Positions 19,800 to 33,039 of a stretch of 64,000 bases of DNA are shown here, piece by piece (the stretch's first letter is position 1; each line of letters opens with the position of its first letter). The notes under the pieces are model-generated. The model did not search any database. It saw only the letters and a list, made by a program, of their open reading frames with translations, and had not been told where the DNA came from. The translations under genes and the position numbers were made by a program. The stretch is from Paragorgia papillata (Eukaryota > Cnidaria > Anthozoa > Scleralcyonacea > Coralliidae), in the NCBI GenBank assembly GCA_035771165.1, contig JAWNZC010000001.1:2784001-2848000 (forward strand), given 5' to 3'.

Positions 19800-21160
19800 C
19801 GCAGATTTTATCTCACAAGTTCGTGGAGATGTCCAATTGATCCCCGAAAACTTAGAAGAACCCTGGTCCGAATCAACATCTTTCACTATCGAAGGCTTCA
19901 TAATCGTCCCTACCGCTAAGACCAATATATCCCCGCAAAAATATGACGTGTCGGCCGTATAAACGTGTGGACTGTTTTAACACTTATTCCATCGTCGTTT
20001 GCACGTATGTGCCTCATCGCGCACGCGATTTACTCGCGTACAAGGCGCTAATGATTCGCACGGCCAAGCGCTTTGGCGGCATTGCATGGCACAACTACGA
20101 CCGTGCCTTTCGACGAGAAGCCGAAGCTAGCGACTTGCGCGATTGGAGTCAGAAGAGATCTGACCATTACAACTATGAACTACCACCGAGTACCACGCAG
20201 CCACAATCAATCGCACGTCTTCATACGCGACCACTTCGCCAAGAGGCTTGGGGGGGGGGGTGCCTTTTGTAACTCCACGCAGATTTGCCTGTCTTGGAAC
20301 CAGGGTTCCTATGCAAGCCCAAGGAGTACTGCCGCTATCGCCATGCATGCAACGTCATTGGATGCGAAGGCCCCCACCGCGAACAAAGAACCCGTTCGCA
20401 CCGCTGAACAAAGAACCGTTCAGAAACGCAAGCGACCTCCCGAACGTCAATTCCGTGACCGAAGATCGATGCCCCTGTCATCCAACTCCGAAATTGAACT
20501 CTCCATTTCCTCTATTAAGCCATTTCATCCTGTTAATCAAATCACGCTTAACACGAACACGTTGGCAGGGATTAATGTTGATAGCTTGAAAATGAAATTA
20601 CTGGGACATCCGGATCGCTCAAAAGTGAACTAACTTATCACGGGATTGCGTGAGTATTTATAGTGATTGGTTTCCTATTGGTTTTCACTCCGACAATGTT
20701 CAACTAAATCAGTTAAAACAAACTGTCCTTCTGCACACGATCACCACGAAGTTGTCGACCAGTATCTTACCGTAGAAATACCGGGGAGTGTTTTTGGCTC
20801 TGTAACAATCCCACCTGTTTCTTAACTGCAGATAAGCCGATTTGGCGTTATACCAAAGAAAAACAAACCAAATGCCTGGCGGCTTATTTTAGATTTATCT
20901 TTGCTTTTGGACCCCAGCGTCAATGACGGTGTATTATAAGTGTATTCTCAAAAGCGAATTTCCAGTCTCATACAGTACGGTTAGCTACGCAATTAACATG
21001 ATCGTGAGGGTTGGTAAAGTATGGCGCGCTAAAAATGGGCCAAGTCGATATCAAGAACCCTTATCGTATTATTCCTATGCGATATCGATATCTCTTTGGC
21101 ATGAAAAGACGCGATCAATACTTTCTCGACTTAGGACTCCCTTTTTTGATGGATAGTAGT
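19800..21160 (+). pseudogene. Gag-like and reverse transcriptase parts of the retrotransposon (+ strand, broken)
   Basis: From left: a Gag-like C-terminal region (ARDLLAYKALMIRTAKRFGG, then WHNYDRAFRREAEA); a Cys/His-rich segment near 20310-20390 (CKPKEYCRYRHACN, CEGPHRE) reached by a frameshift; the RT entry (DSLKMKLLGHPDRSKVN near 20580-20630); then SRFGVIPKKNKPNAWRLILD at about 20838-20900, ending in SVNDG; and VDIKNPYRIIPMRYRYLFGM followed by FLDLGLPF at about 21035-21145. Several frameshifts and stops separate these parts. The downstream catalytic YxDD region, RNase H and later domains are absent. The strand is opposite to that of the recombinase and of the Gag-like start at 21240-21545. 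Confidence 0.7.
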
Positions 21161-21239
21161 AGAAAGCGCGCGAGTGCGCCTGGGTCAAGGTGGGTTCATG
21201 CTTAGGATCACAACCGACAACTGGTAGAAAACTAGGAGC

Positions 21240-21545
21240 TGTAAACATACCTGGGCCTTGGGCTGGATTATCGATTATCGGCGGTGGTGCTTGGTTGATT
21301 AGGAGCCGGTGTTTTTGATGGTATGGGTTTGGTAGGGACTGGATTCACCAAGTTGTTCCAAGCGTTAGTTGTTCCTAATACCCCAGGATGCTATATACTT
21401 GCGTTTTGGCGCAGTGCTTCACTCATGGCTGCTTGAAGACCGGCCAAGAATCCCTGAGACCGAAATGCAGCTCCCCAGTTAACTTGGGTGTCCGTGGTCG
21501 AAGTCGATTCTCGGGATCTCGAATGACCTTCGTTTTCTGTTATCT
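21240..21545 (-). pseudogene. Gag-like N-terminal fragment of the retrotransposon
   Basis: Reading the - strand away from repeat A1 gives QVNWGAAFRSQGFLAGLQAA, MSEALRQNASI, a stop, then HPGVLGTTNAWNNLVNPVP and a Pro/Thr-rich stretch. Composition and position next to A1 suit the start of a Gag-like ORF. No firm homology is claimed. It shows that the element's reading direction next to A1 is the - strand. Confidence 0.4.
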
Positions 21546-22530
21546 CCTCGCTTGTCGACAGTGTAAGATTAAAAACAAGATTTTTCTCTAATTTTCCAAC
21601 GTACTTCCGATTACTTGATGTGCAAGTGCGCTAATGATTAGGTCACGCGCTTTACCAGTCTTCTAGCCATGCCCTCGACTGACACCCTACACCAACCTTT
21701 TATACGTCACGCATGGTTACCTAGCTATTAACCTTGGTTATTACATAACCTCACATAACGATTTAATGCGTTCGTTAAATTGAATTCAAGTATATATGTG
21801 CATCGAAACTTAGCGAAGAAATGCGGAAATATGATGAACTAAATCTCGCATTGATCGTCGGACGGTGATCATTCTTTCTTCGCGCAAATCATACTTCGCG
21901 CGCCAAAGTGTGTTATGCTGTACTTAGTAGCTTCATACTGATGACAACTAACTGGTTAGTTAATATATCGTTCGGTTAAACATTGGTACAATTACCATTT
22001 TTAATATGTAAAGAATACGTTTTAATAGGAGTACAATTACCCGCAAGCTTGACCGACCTCGTCATAAACCTAGTAGAGACCTTACGAAGTACGACGACAA
22101 CTTCAACGACAACGTCTTCTAAACAAAAGAATTCTAGTTGTGGAATGATGAGAATGAATTATTTTTAGTCCCAAGAGTAATCTCAACACCGTCCTCGTTC
22201 TTTATACAACGCCACTTAGAGCATTTTCACGTCTTCACGACGACGTCAACGGCCAAACGATGAGAACTGTTGTGTAAGATTTACTTCAATACTGACACTA
22301 CAATCATTTTCGCAGTACTGTGGCGTTTTGGAAGTCATTAAACTAGCTTCAAATATCAAATACAATAGTCAGTTATCCGTGACTTTTTTTGGCATAAATT
22401 TTATGTTGCTTACAGTCGTCGTCCTCGTCGTCCTAGCATCGTAAGGTCCCTATTATCACTGTCACCACTGGGAATAGTGGTGATTCCTAACTCTTAATCC
22501 TTTCGCACATCGTGCGGTTCCTCGTCTCAA

Positions 22531-22573
22531 TGACGTCATGATGACGTCACGATGAAGTAACTGTATGACGTCA
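22531..22573. promoter_or_regulatory. CRE cluster, block A
   Basis: Three TGACGTCA palindromes at 22531, 22542 and 22566. TGACGTCA is the full consensus for CREB/ATF bZIP factors. The cluster is conserved in blocks C and D. It lies about 1.8 kb downstream of the UGT pseudogene. Confidence 0.5.
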
Positions 22574-22970
22574 CCAAACGGAAGAACTTTATTCATATAT
22601 ATTTGTAAAGCACCACAAGCTCGATCTGTGGTCAAATCAAATTTTGCCTAAATAAATATGTCTGAACACCCTTAATTAATCCGTTTAATAAAGGCTTTAT
22701 TATTTTTACGGTACAAATGTGTATGTTGGTGTTACAAATATGTGTGTCTGTGTGTGTGAATACGGGCTGCTGCAAGTTTGTGTGTATTATTATGAGTTGC
22801 TACAAATATCAGGTGATACGAATTGCTGCAAATATGTGTGACCTGTTTAAGTGAGAAATATGCAAGTTGGCTGCATGTGCATCCGAATTCAGAATTTTCT
22901 GACATGGCGGCAAAGGTTGAAAGCACCAGGTAGTTGGCGAGAGAATGGGGGGAGGGGTGTGTAAACTAAA

Positions 22971-23430
22971 GGCCTGTTTACACGGCCAAAATTTAAGCAC
23001 GCTTATGCTTAAAATGCGCCACCTTGGTGCGTTTACACGGTCATTTAAGCTTATAAAATAATCCCTTACTAAAACACGTACACCATTATTCAACTTGGCC
23101 GACGAGCTATAGTTTTGGGGTTGCAATTGGAAACTTCGTATTGGTAAAGTGCGTCAAAGAACAACGGAACGGAACTACGGAAGACATGGGTACGCGAGAA
23201 AGAGTAATAGCAAAAGAAAGAAACGAACAAAGGAAACAAAGAATAGCATGATGGAAGCTTCTACAGCAAGGCAAAAAAATGCATTTTATCGAATTAATAA
23301 CAACGTATTAATAGCAAGCGTTTCGATTACCTGATCGTGCTCAGTTTAATCCACCTCCTTGAGGTGGTGCAAACTAATCGCGATTAATTTACGCCGATCT
23401 GTTTACACGGACATTTTAAGCCCGCTTAAA
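22971..23430. mobile_element. TIR element with GTTTACACGG end, block A (right end missing)
   Basis: Begins GGCCTGTTTACACGGCCAAA and has a second internal TGTTTACACGGACATTTTAA. The right terminus seen in block C (TTTTGGCCGTGTAAACAGGG) is deleted here, and the sequence passes directly into the 21-bp minisatellite. It contains a conserved hairpin CACCTCCTTGAGGTGGTG. Non-coding. Confidence 0.75.
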
Positions 23431-24180
23431 GTTATGATATTACTGTGGCTATGACATTACGTGCTGCGGTTATTACCTTACGTGCTGCGGTTATTACCAT
23501 ACGTGATATGGTAATGACATCACGTGCTGTGGTTACAACATTACTGGTTGAATGTGTGATTATGACATTCGTGCTGTGGTTATGACATTACTTGCTGTGG
23601 TTATGACATTACGTGCAGTGATTATGACATTACGTGCTGTGCATGGTTACGACATTACTGGTGGTGTGATCATGATAATACGTGGTGTGATTATGACATT
23701 ACGTGCAGTGATTATGATATTACGTGCTGTGCATGGTTACGACATTACTGGTGGTGTGATCATGATAATACGTGCTGCGATTATGACATTACGTGCTGTG
23801 ATTATGACATTACGTGCTGTGATTATGACATTACGTGCTGTGCATGGTTACGACATTACTGGTGGTGTGATTATGACATTACGTGCAGTGATTATGACAT
23901 TACGTGCTGTGCATGGTTACATTACTGGTGGTGTGATCATGATAATACGTGGTGTGATTATGACATTACGTGCTGTGATTACGACATTACGTGCTGTGAT
24001 TACGACATTACGTGCTGTGATTATGACATTACGTGCTGTGATTACGACATTACGTGCTGGGGTTATCACATCACGTGCAGTCATTATGACATCACATGCA
24101 GCGATTATGACATCACATGCTGTGGTTATGACATTATATGCTGTGATTGACATTAGGTGCTGTGGTTATGATATATTATT
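23431..24180. repeat. 21-bp minisatellite 3' of the UGT pseudogene (block A)
   Basis: About 35 copies of TTATGACATTACGTGCTGTG plus one base, with subfamily variants (CATGGTTACGACATTACTGG, GTGATCATGATAATACGTGG). Orthologous arrays lie at the same place in blocks C and D. The units contain TTACGT and TTATGA. Open frames through it are an effect of the 21-bp period. Confidence 0.9.
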
Positions 24181-24384
24181 ACATGCTATAGTTATAACCT
24201 GCACACATGTCATTATGTGTGCAGATATTCGCTGCTAGATAACCACCACATCCCCTCCCCCGTATAACGATGGAAGCGATTAATCAAATCAATTTTTATG
24301 ACTGCTTAGTAAATACAGTTTGTTTTCCATGCAAAATAATCCATTCGAATGGTTTTGCATCATCATTCATGCAAGTTTATATCT

Positions 24385-25888
24385 TTATTGTTTCTTTATC
24401 TTTTCCTTTCTCTGACAGCACCAGTAAAAGCAGAAACAAACCAACTTGATGAAAATAAAGAGCAGAATATGCCAAACTAGGAGACAAACAGCCAAGATAT
24501 CCAAGCCTAAGTACTGCCAGAGAGGAATGTCTTGTCCCCAAGATCTTAGATGATCTGCACCAAAGGTAAGTACATGATTAATCCAGAATGCTGCTTCCTG
24601 TACAGGTGGGACTCTCTCTGCTCGCATGATGGCTGAAGCTTTCTGTACATGCGCTCTGTATTCAGGGTTGGTAATAACCTCATCAATAGCAGAAACTAAG
24701 TCCTCCACGGCAAAAGTCCTGAGGTCAAGTCTTAATCCAAAACCTTTCCGAACAATTCTTGCAGCATTGCCAGGTTGGTCTGCAAACACAGGAAATCCAA
24801 TCATTGGAACCCCAGCAAGCACTGCCTCTTGCTGGCCACTGGATCCACAGTGTGTGATAAACAGTCGCATGTTTTTATGATGTAACAGATCATACTGAGG
24901 AAGCCAATCACTGAACAACAGTTTATCTGATCTACTGGAATTGGACATTGAATATCGTATTACAAACCTGTATTTTGTTTGCTTGAATGCTGTAAAAAGT
25001 TTGTTCCAAATCTCAAGAGGTATACTCTTCACAATGCTTCCAAAAGTAACAATGACAACACCATCCTTTGCATTGTCCATGAAGGACTGGAATTCTTGTG
25101 GTAGTGGTTTTGGTGCCAATGTGAGTAAGTGACCAACTCGTTTCATATTAGGCATGGTAGGAGGGTTGTAGTCGAGGACACCATGTTCTATGACAATCCA
25201 AAGAAGTGCCTTAGCTTGCAGGTCTTGCATAGAGATGTATGGTTTTCCTGGAGCATAATCACTCACAGCTGTAGGCTTAGTAAAAGGATCATAGAAATAC
25301 AGTGTGAACTCCATAAAGGTGTTGACCAACCTTTGTCGGAATGTCATTTGATCTGTGAAGTCACTATTTATAAACATATTTGGAACAACAGATGGCAAGA
25401 TGGGAGTGCGTGAAAATTGAGATGCAGCGGATGGTCCTATAAATACGAACGGAATATCAAACTTGTAAGCAACGATGGTCAACATTCTAGCTGGTGGTGT
25501 TGAGTCTAAGATCATTAGGTCTGGCTTGTGAGCTTTTATGTCTTCCATCAGTTGTTGATCTCTCAGAATATTTTCCACTATTACTTTTATCAGGCCAATG
25601 ACTGCACTCGTTCCCGGTGTTCCCTGAAAGAAAGTGTCTATAACCATTTGTTCTGATTCTTCAAACTCACGCATATCCCCCAAGCCATCGTACATCAATA
25701 AGTTCACTCCTTTGTCTTCAAGTTTAGCTCGCATGTGTGGTGGGATGGCTATCGATGATGTGGCTGTAGACGGGGAAGAACAAGATGATGATGTTGGCTG
25801 CTGAGCTCCATTGAACAGTGATAAATATTAGAAATAGAACAACTGCAGACGCTCTGTGAATACACAATTTCAAGGTTATCGACGCCAT
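24385..25888 (-). pseudogene. UDP-glucuronosyltransferase (UGT copy 2, frameshifted)
   Basis: Long open frame from the region MRAKLEDKGVNLL to the end, with the UDP-sugar signature (FITHCGSSGQQEAVLAGVP, GDQ replaced by ADQPGNAAR), NSS sequon, C-terminal membrane helix and KIKKQ tail. The signal peptide and the start MASITLK lie at 25888 in another frame. Alignment with the three intact copies shows a 50-bp deletion near 25745. It removes the codons from about GPVNVGK to the NVTIAI sequon region, just after the catalytic VYSHII, and shifts the frame. A product begun at MRAK would lack signal peptide and catalytic His, so I call it a pseudogene, probably young because the rest is undamaged. AATAAA overlaps the stop codon as in the other copies. 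Confidence 0.9.
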
Positions 25889-25915
25889 ATTGAAATAGGC
25901 TCTTTTAAATAACAT

Positions 25916-27585
25916 TGGCTATCGTTCGTGTGTCGCTCGGAAAGGCCTTCGGAAAATTCTTCGGAAGTAATCAAAATGGCGGAATTTCAAACCATGAGCT
26001 GTGAAAGAAACGCTAATGAAATCAGTTGATCAGTCCGTGATCGGAATGCATCCCAGTGTTTTCAGTACAGAGTATTTAATGTTGACTTTTGCACAGTCGG
26101 TTCTTGGACTTTTATACAGAAAGACTTGCTTGTAAGTATATTAATTCGCGCAATAGTAAAGCGCGCGGAGAACGTCGGGAAGGTGGAAAAAGAGCTGAGA
26201 ATCCTCTGCCAGATAATGTGCGGTTCTCTGGCACGATTTGCGGTTCTCTGGTAAGTGGCATAAAAACCCGACGATTCGGGAGAAATTCAACACTCCCTTG
26301 AAGATCTAAGTATCAAAGGTTAGCATGACGATTTTCGTGAAGAAATAGTGCGATTAAAGGAATTTATTTGATTCTTGCTGTTATTTACGTGTCTGCCATT
26401 TTAAATCAATTTAGATGTAAACTATATTTCAATTAATTTAGACTTGTTTATTCTCTTTACGATAACCATAATGCAGAAGAAGATATAGAATGCTTTGCAA
26501 TAAGTACAAATACGCCGGAGAAGGATTTTTTAACACCGAATTCGAAGTCGGCAAACGAACTGAATACGAAGAGATTTCAGTCCAGTACCAAATCTGCGGT
26601 TCTCTGGTCATGGGAGATAGCGACGATAGTTTGCACGGAGTACAATGTTTTCTTCAAGATCTAAGTCTAGAATGTTGTTCTGGACGTTATTAGTTCTGAA
26701 TTCTTCTATGGAAATCACCCGGAACGAATAAAAAAATTCGAAACGCTGCCAGACCATAGCCAAACTGACAAACGTTTTAATATCGAACGTTGAATCGTTG
26801 ATAAATTACAAAGCCGACGAACATGCAGCGCTGGAATATTCTCAGCGCTAACCGCTTTCTACATTATACCAAGCTCGCAAATGTACCACATGCACTACGT
26901 GTATACGTGCAACTTATCATAGGTAAGATCTATGTTTACAACTGTTCAGTGTCTTGATTTAAACTTCTCGGGTAGCGTTTGTTTACATTGCATAATTCAA
27001 AACTGGAAAATCCTGTCCTTGTGTAACAATATAAACATTCTCGAGTTGAGAATTGTCTGCCAGCAATTTAAATGTGTCTTTTGTTCATAATTTATGGTTT
27101 TCCAACTTTTCCAAAGTTAAATTTGGTTATATATTGAAATTCCGAGTCTGGTGCCTAGTCCATCACGGAATTTGGGCGCCATATTGACAACATTATCTGG
27201 CAAAGGCTACTTTTCTTTCCCTCTTCCCATCACTGATTCCTCGCGTGTCTCCGCTTCCAAGCCTCTGCGGAGGAGAGAGCTTTCCACGCTATTTCGAGTT
27301 CTCCCAAACTTCCACAAGTGTTTCTATAACTCTATGGGAACATGGAAAAAATGTTTTCTATTTCCTTTATAAAATAACCTGTCGAAAATAGGTATAGAAC
27401 GTAAAAATAATCACTGCATCAAAGCGTAAATTCTCCTTACTCTTCATAATGGTGTATAATGGCGTATCCTACACGGTAATGATGGCGTATTGAATGGCGT
27501 GGACCTTGCCGTGTTTCCATAAAGTTATAACCAATCACCGCGCTTGCTTTCAAAATGTTATTTTATAATATGTAATATATCATAC
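25916..27585. other. No gene recognised (about 1.7 kb)
   Basis: Includes a twice-repeated GCGGTTCTCTGG word near 26219-26250 and again at 26595, and short open frames at 26089-26301, 26490-26693 and 27151-27372 without known domains. Not homologous to the upstream DNA of UGT copies 3 and 4. Confidence 0.5.
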
Positions 27586-27588
27586 ACG

Positions 27589-28300
27589 AGAAGCCGTTTA
27601 TTATCTGATTTGAAAATACCGAGACGTGTGTTGAAAAACGAGGCAGTCTGGCGATAGCCGAATTTTTTAACTCACTTCGAGGTGTTTTCAAATGGGGGGG
27701 GGGGGGGTGAATAGGGGTATCGTTCGGGACACGAGCTAGAAATCAAGAGGCTTTGGACGGCCTAGAGAGACACACATTTTCTAACACCTGTTTGGCTAAC
27801 CAGAAACAACGAAAGTTTTAAGATTTAAATAGAAGTAAAAGTTAAGATGGTGTGGTTAAAAAACACAATAATAAATGATGATTTCTATATAATGCACATG
27901 TCTCCAGAGTCCCAGAGACCTAAGATAATCGCTAGGGACGAAAATGTACGTCAACTCCATGAAGGGACGTCAGAATACATGAGCCATGTTATGTCGGTCA
28001 GCGGTCCAATCTTGGTTCACAGACTCTTTGACGATAGTTTTCTCTTTCATCTTCACCGTATGTTTTGAGGGCTTTTAGATTCCAGAACATAAGTTACGTG
28101 AATACGATCCAGGATCCGAAGTAAACAACACGCAAAATCCGCCATCCGATGTATTTGCAGGATCCGCCAATCCGTAAAAAAATCTCCGCCCAAACCAAAA
28201 TCCAAACCGTTTTGGGCTAAATCCGACGATCCGAAAACCTATTCCCTCCCCCCTCAAATCAGATAATAAACGGCTTTCGAGTGTATGGTATAGCTTCTCA
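27589..28300. repeat. Hairpin element split by an insertion
   Basis: The left arm CATACACGAGAAGCCGTTTATT (27589 onward) and the right arm ending CAGATAATAAACGGCTTTCG (about 28258-28277) are mirrored. The arms are separated by the insert at 27704-28252. The GCGATAGCCGAATTTTTTAA motif at 27652 is shared with 2107, so both belong to one dispersed family. Confidence 0.65.
27704..28252. mobile_element. Inserted TIR element with poly-G end
   Basis: The left end is a G run followed by TGAATAGG; the right end is CCTATTCCCTCCCCCCT. CAAAT flanks both sides, a likely 5-bp target duplication. The interior has repeated AATCCGCCATCCGAT-like words. Non-coding apart from a 73-codon frame of no known family at 27847-28068. 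Confidence 0.6.
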
Positions 28301-28452
28301 AACGAATCCGTATTTAAAGAGAAATTTGAGGTAAAAGTTGTCTTAATTTATGGGAGTTTATTACCACAATTACAAACTCCGTCTCGGTAACTGATTCCTT
28401 TGTGTTATTCCTTATGAGTTAAATTATTATATTTGTATTATAATATTAAGGA

Positions 28453-28564
28453 CTTATTAACCGAGTGTGAGGTCTGTACGGGAAAGTATTTGCCTGAGGT
28501 TTGTGCGATAAAACCGAGGGCAAATACTTTCCCGTATACAGACCGAGCAAACGAGGTTAATAAG
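28453..28564. repeat. Hairpin with TCTGTACGGGAAAGTATTTG stem
   Basis: CTTATTAACC...GTCTGTACGGGAAAGTATTTGCC is mirrored by GGCAAATACTTTCCCGTATACAGAC...GGTTAATAAG. The arms are about 45 bp. Layout is the same as at 801-943 (both start TTATTWACC and carry GTCYGTAC), but the stem is different. Confidence 0.85.
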
Positions 28565-28929
28565 GAATTTATTATATGGCTATTGGTTCATTTTATTTTT
28601 AAGTTTCGAGCGTTGTTTTTGTCTTCGGGTTAACTCTTTCGTGTCGCTTCTTGGCCTTCTTGTTTACACTGGTTCGGCTCAGTATTTGTCGTGTTTTTAG
28701 ATAAACAGTAAGAAAACCAACAGTAATGTTCCAACACATTTTATAGTTCAGAATATTTGAATAAAGATACCTAGTTCTCTTTTATTTGTATTCAAATCAA
28801 CTCAGAAATTTTCCCGCCAAAACTTACAGGGCCGCGAAAAAAGCGTATTGACCGATCGGTCAATATCGTAAAATCCCAACCTCATCAGCTTGCGTCGTTT
28901 TGCGTACGGACCGTAAATCAAACCCAGCC

Positions 28930-31243
<2,314 letters not shown>

Positions 31244-32738
31244 GCGAAAGTCTACCTACAAACGTTATCGTTGATTTGGTCCAGCCCACTATCAGATTTC
31301 AACAAAGCTTTGGCGACAAACCAGTTTGCACTTCCTACCCTCAGTTACTTAATGTGGACGCAAGTATGGCCCATAGCAGAGCTTCAAAGACTGAACAGAG
31401 AAACTCGTAAAGTGATCAGTGAGAACGGAGGAAAACATCCACTAGGATCAACAGCGCTGATGTATCTTCCTCGGAAAAGTGGAGGAAGAGGTTTAACATC
31501 AGTAGAACACGAGTATAAGTTAATAAAGATCAAGGCAGCTGTCAAATTATACGCCAACACAGACGAAACCATGACTGCAGTGAGGGACTTTGAAAAAAAA
31601 GCAGAACGAGTGGGAAGCCAGTCACTGACTAAAGATGCGATCAAATATGCAGAAGAGCTAAATATGATGTTGAGTTTGGAGTACCCAGAGCCGAAGTGTC
31701 GGATAAGAGATGGTGAAGAGATTAGTGGTCGGAAGATTGGAGTATGGGCAAGAACCGCTCAACAGAAGAAATACTTTGAAGAAATGAGAGAAGAGAAATG
31801 GCAAGGGAAGTTGTTTAAGAATAGATGGGAAGATGATGACATAAGCAATGACTGCTTTGGGTGGACGTCAGGATGGAGAACAGCGCCGTCGCATACAATC
31901 GCAGGCGTGCATGAGCTCTACCAACAGCTACTACCAACAAAAATATACCATCAGAAGAAAACCCGATTGAATACCAGCTCAGACGTGCAATGCAGGTTAT
32001 GTGGTAAAACACCGGAGAGCCTGTCTCACATCCTAGCAGGCTGTAGTGCTCTGGCCCAAACAAAGTATCTAACCAGACACAACGCAGCTCTAAAGGTGCT
32101 GTTTTTTGAGATGCTAAGGGATCGAGAGTTGATATCATCAGTCCCACCTTGGTACTCGCCTGCAAAGCCTAAGCCTGTGTATGAAAACGAACGCGCGAAA
32201 ACCTTCTGGGATATACCACTGTACGCGGAAAACACAGAAGTAAGAGCCAACCGGATTGATGCAAGGATAATAGATAAGATCGAAAAGAAGGTGATCGTGA
32301 TTGAAATGAGCTGTCCATGGATAGAAAATCGCAGCTGAAAGATGAGGAAAAGACCCAGAAGTATGGACCACTACGATGGGAGTTGAAGAGGCAATTTCCG
32401 GGATACCAAATAATCCAACACAACAACATTATAGACGTACTTGGAGGGTACTCTAAGGAAGTTGATAAGAGAGTAAAGACGCTGATTGGTGTAAGAAGTG
32501 GGGAGACCCTAAGGCGCATGCAGAAAGCAGTACTCTGCAACAGTTTGAACATAGCACGTTCTTTTAAAGTTCTAGTGGAATAGTACATTAATGTTTAGAT
32601 AGTTAATTTGTTGGGGTTTTTTCTTCTTTTTTTTTAACTAACTTTTAGAATTTGTAATTTAATATTTAACGCAACAATTGGCTACGTTCGCGCCCAACTG
32701 ATGTTTTTGATTTACTGAGTACTCAGAAGTTGTACACT
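31244..32738 (+). mobile_element. Second Dong/R4-like LINE, 3' fragment between AAT tracts
   Basis: It starts directly after AAT repeat with GCGAAAGTCTACC and ends at TGTACACT followed by (TAA)n at 32739. It is 5'-truncated inside the RT/thumb region. It carries the pseudogene at 31271-32583 and a short 3' UTR. Confidence 0.7.
31271..32583 (+). pseudogene. LINE C-terminal region: thumb, zinc knuckle, REL endonuclease (one frameshift)
   Basis: The first part (31271-32338) contains PTLSYLMWTQVWPIAELQRL, typical of the region after the RT catalytic core. It then has PRKSGGRGLTSVEHEYKLIK, the zinc knuckle CRLCGKTPESLSHILAGC, and [17 protein letters not shown], the nuclease core strand. Near 32320 the frame shifts and the match continues to 32583 ([31 protein letters not shown]). 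A one-event frameshift therefore disables it. It is different in sequence from the fragment at 29417-30244, so these are two families or old subfamilies. Confidence 0.72.
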
Positions 32739-32885
<147 letters not shown>

Positions 32886-32890
32886 ATGGA

Positions 32891-33037
32891 ATATATCAAC
32901 AACGAGTTTGAGTGTTTCATCAGGGTTCCAAACACGAGAAAACATGATGAAAACACGAGGCCGAAGGCCGAGTGTTTTTATTGTTTTCGAGTGTTTGGAT
33001 TCCCCTGATGAAACACGATAAACGAGTTGTTGATATA
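32891..33037. repeat. Long hairpin with GGCCGAAGGCC apex
   Basis: The left arm is ATATCAACAACGAGTTTGAG, TGTTTCATCAGGG and CCAAACACGAG; the right arm mirrors it to AACTCGTT-type ends and TTGATATAG. The arms are about 70 bp. The tip is GAGGCC-GAA-GGCC. It is an intact relative of the split hairpin at 1540-2190. Confidence 0.88.
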
Positions 33038-33039
33038 GC

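Larger units (their letters stand above)
16864..21754 (-). mobile_element. Tyrosine-recombinase retrotransposon with split direct repeats (PAT/Ngaro/DIRS group)
   Basis: The 4,891-bp element is defined by its empty site in block D (52040/52041: TTTGA|ATAACG). The inserted DNA starts TTAATATCTGCG and ends CCTCAC, with no target duplication, as expected for integration by a tyrosine recombinase. Repeats: B2 16864-16997, A2 17092-17271, B1 17272-17405 and A1 21575-21754. A1 and A2 are both 180 bp; B1 and B2 are both 134 bp. The B1/A2 joint (CCTCAC|TTAATA) is the sequence made by joining the element's two ends, as in a circular intermediate. Order on the - strand is A1, coding, B1-A2-B2, the split-direct-repeat layout. 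The coding parts (Gag-like, RT, recombinase) are broken, and RT lies on the opposite strand. Confidence 0.85.
16641..25915. repeat. Segmental duplication block A (UGT pseudogene copy)
   Basis: 16645-16863 matches 51783-52040. 21755-24250 matches 52041-53820. 24385-25888 matches the UGTs at 44546 and 53962. The contiguity of block D across 52040/52041 shows that 16864-21754 is an insertion. The right edge fades just upstream of the UGT pseudogene start. Confidence 0.85.

Noticed and set aside
19702..20272. Host gene on the + strand
   Set aside because: The peptide pieces match the Gag-like region of DIRS-type elements and lie inside the bounded insertion.
23552..24238. 228-codon frame of VIMTLRA repeats, and similar frames at 43944-44610 and 53310-53816
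   Set aside because: Produced by a 21-bp repeat that cannot bring stops; no start context, no conserved protein.
24385..25734. Functional 449-residue UGT starting at MRAKLEDKG
   Set aside because: Would lack signal peptide and catalytic histidine; the 50-bp deletion explains the shortened frame.
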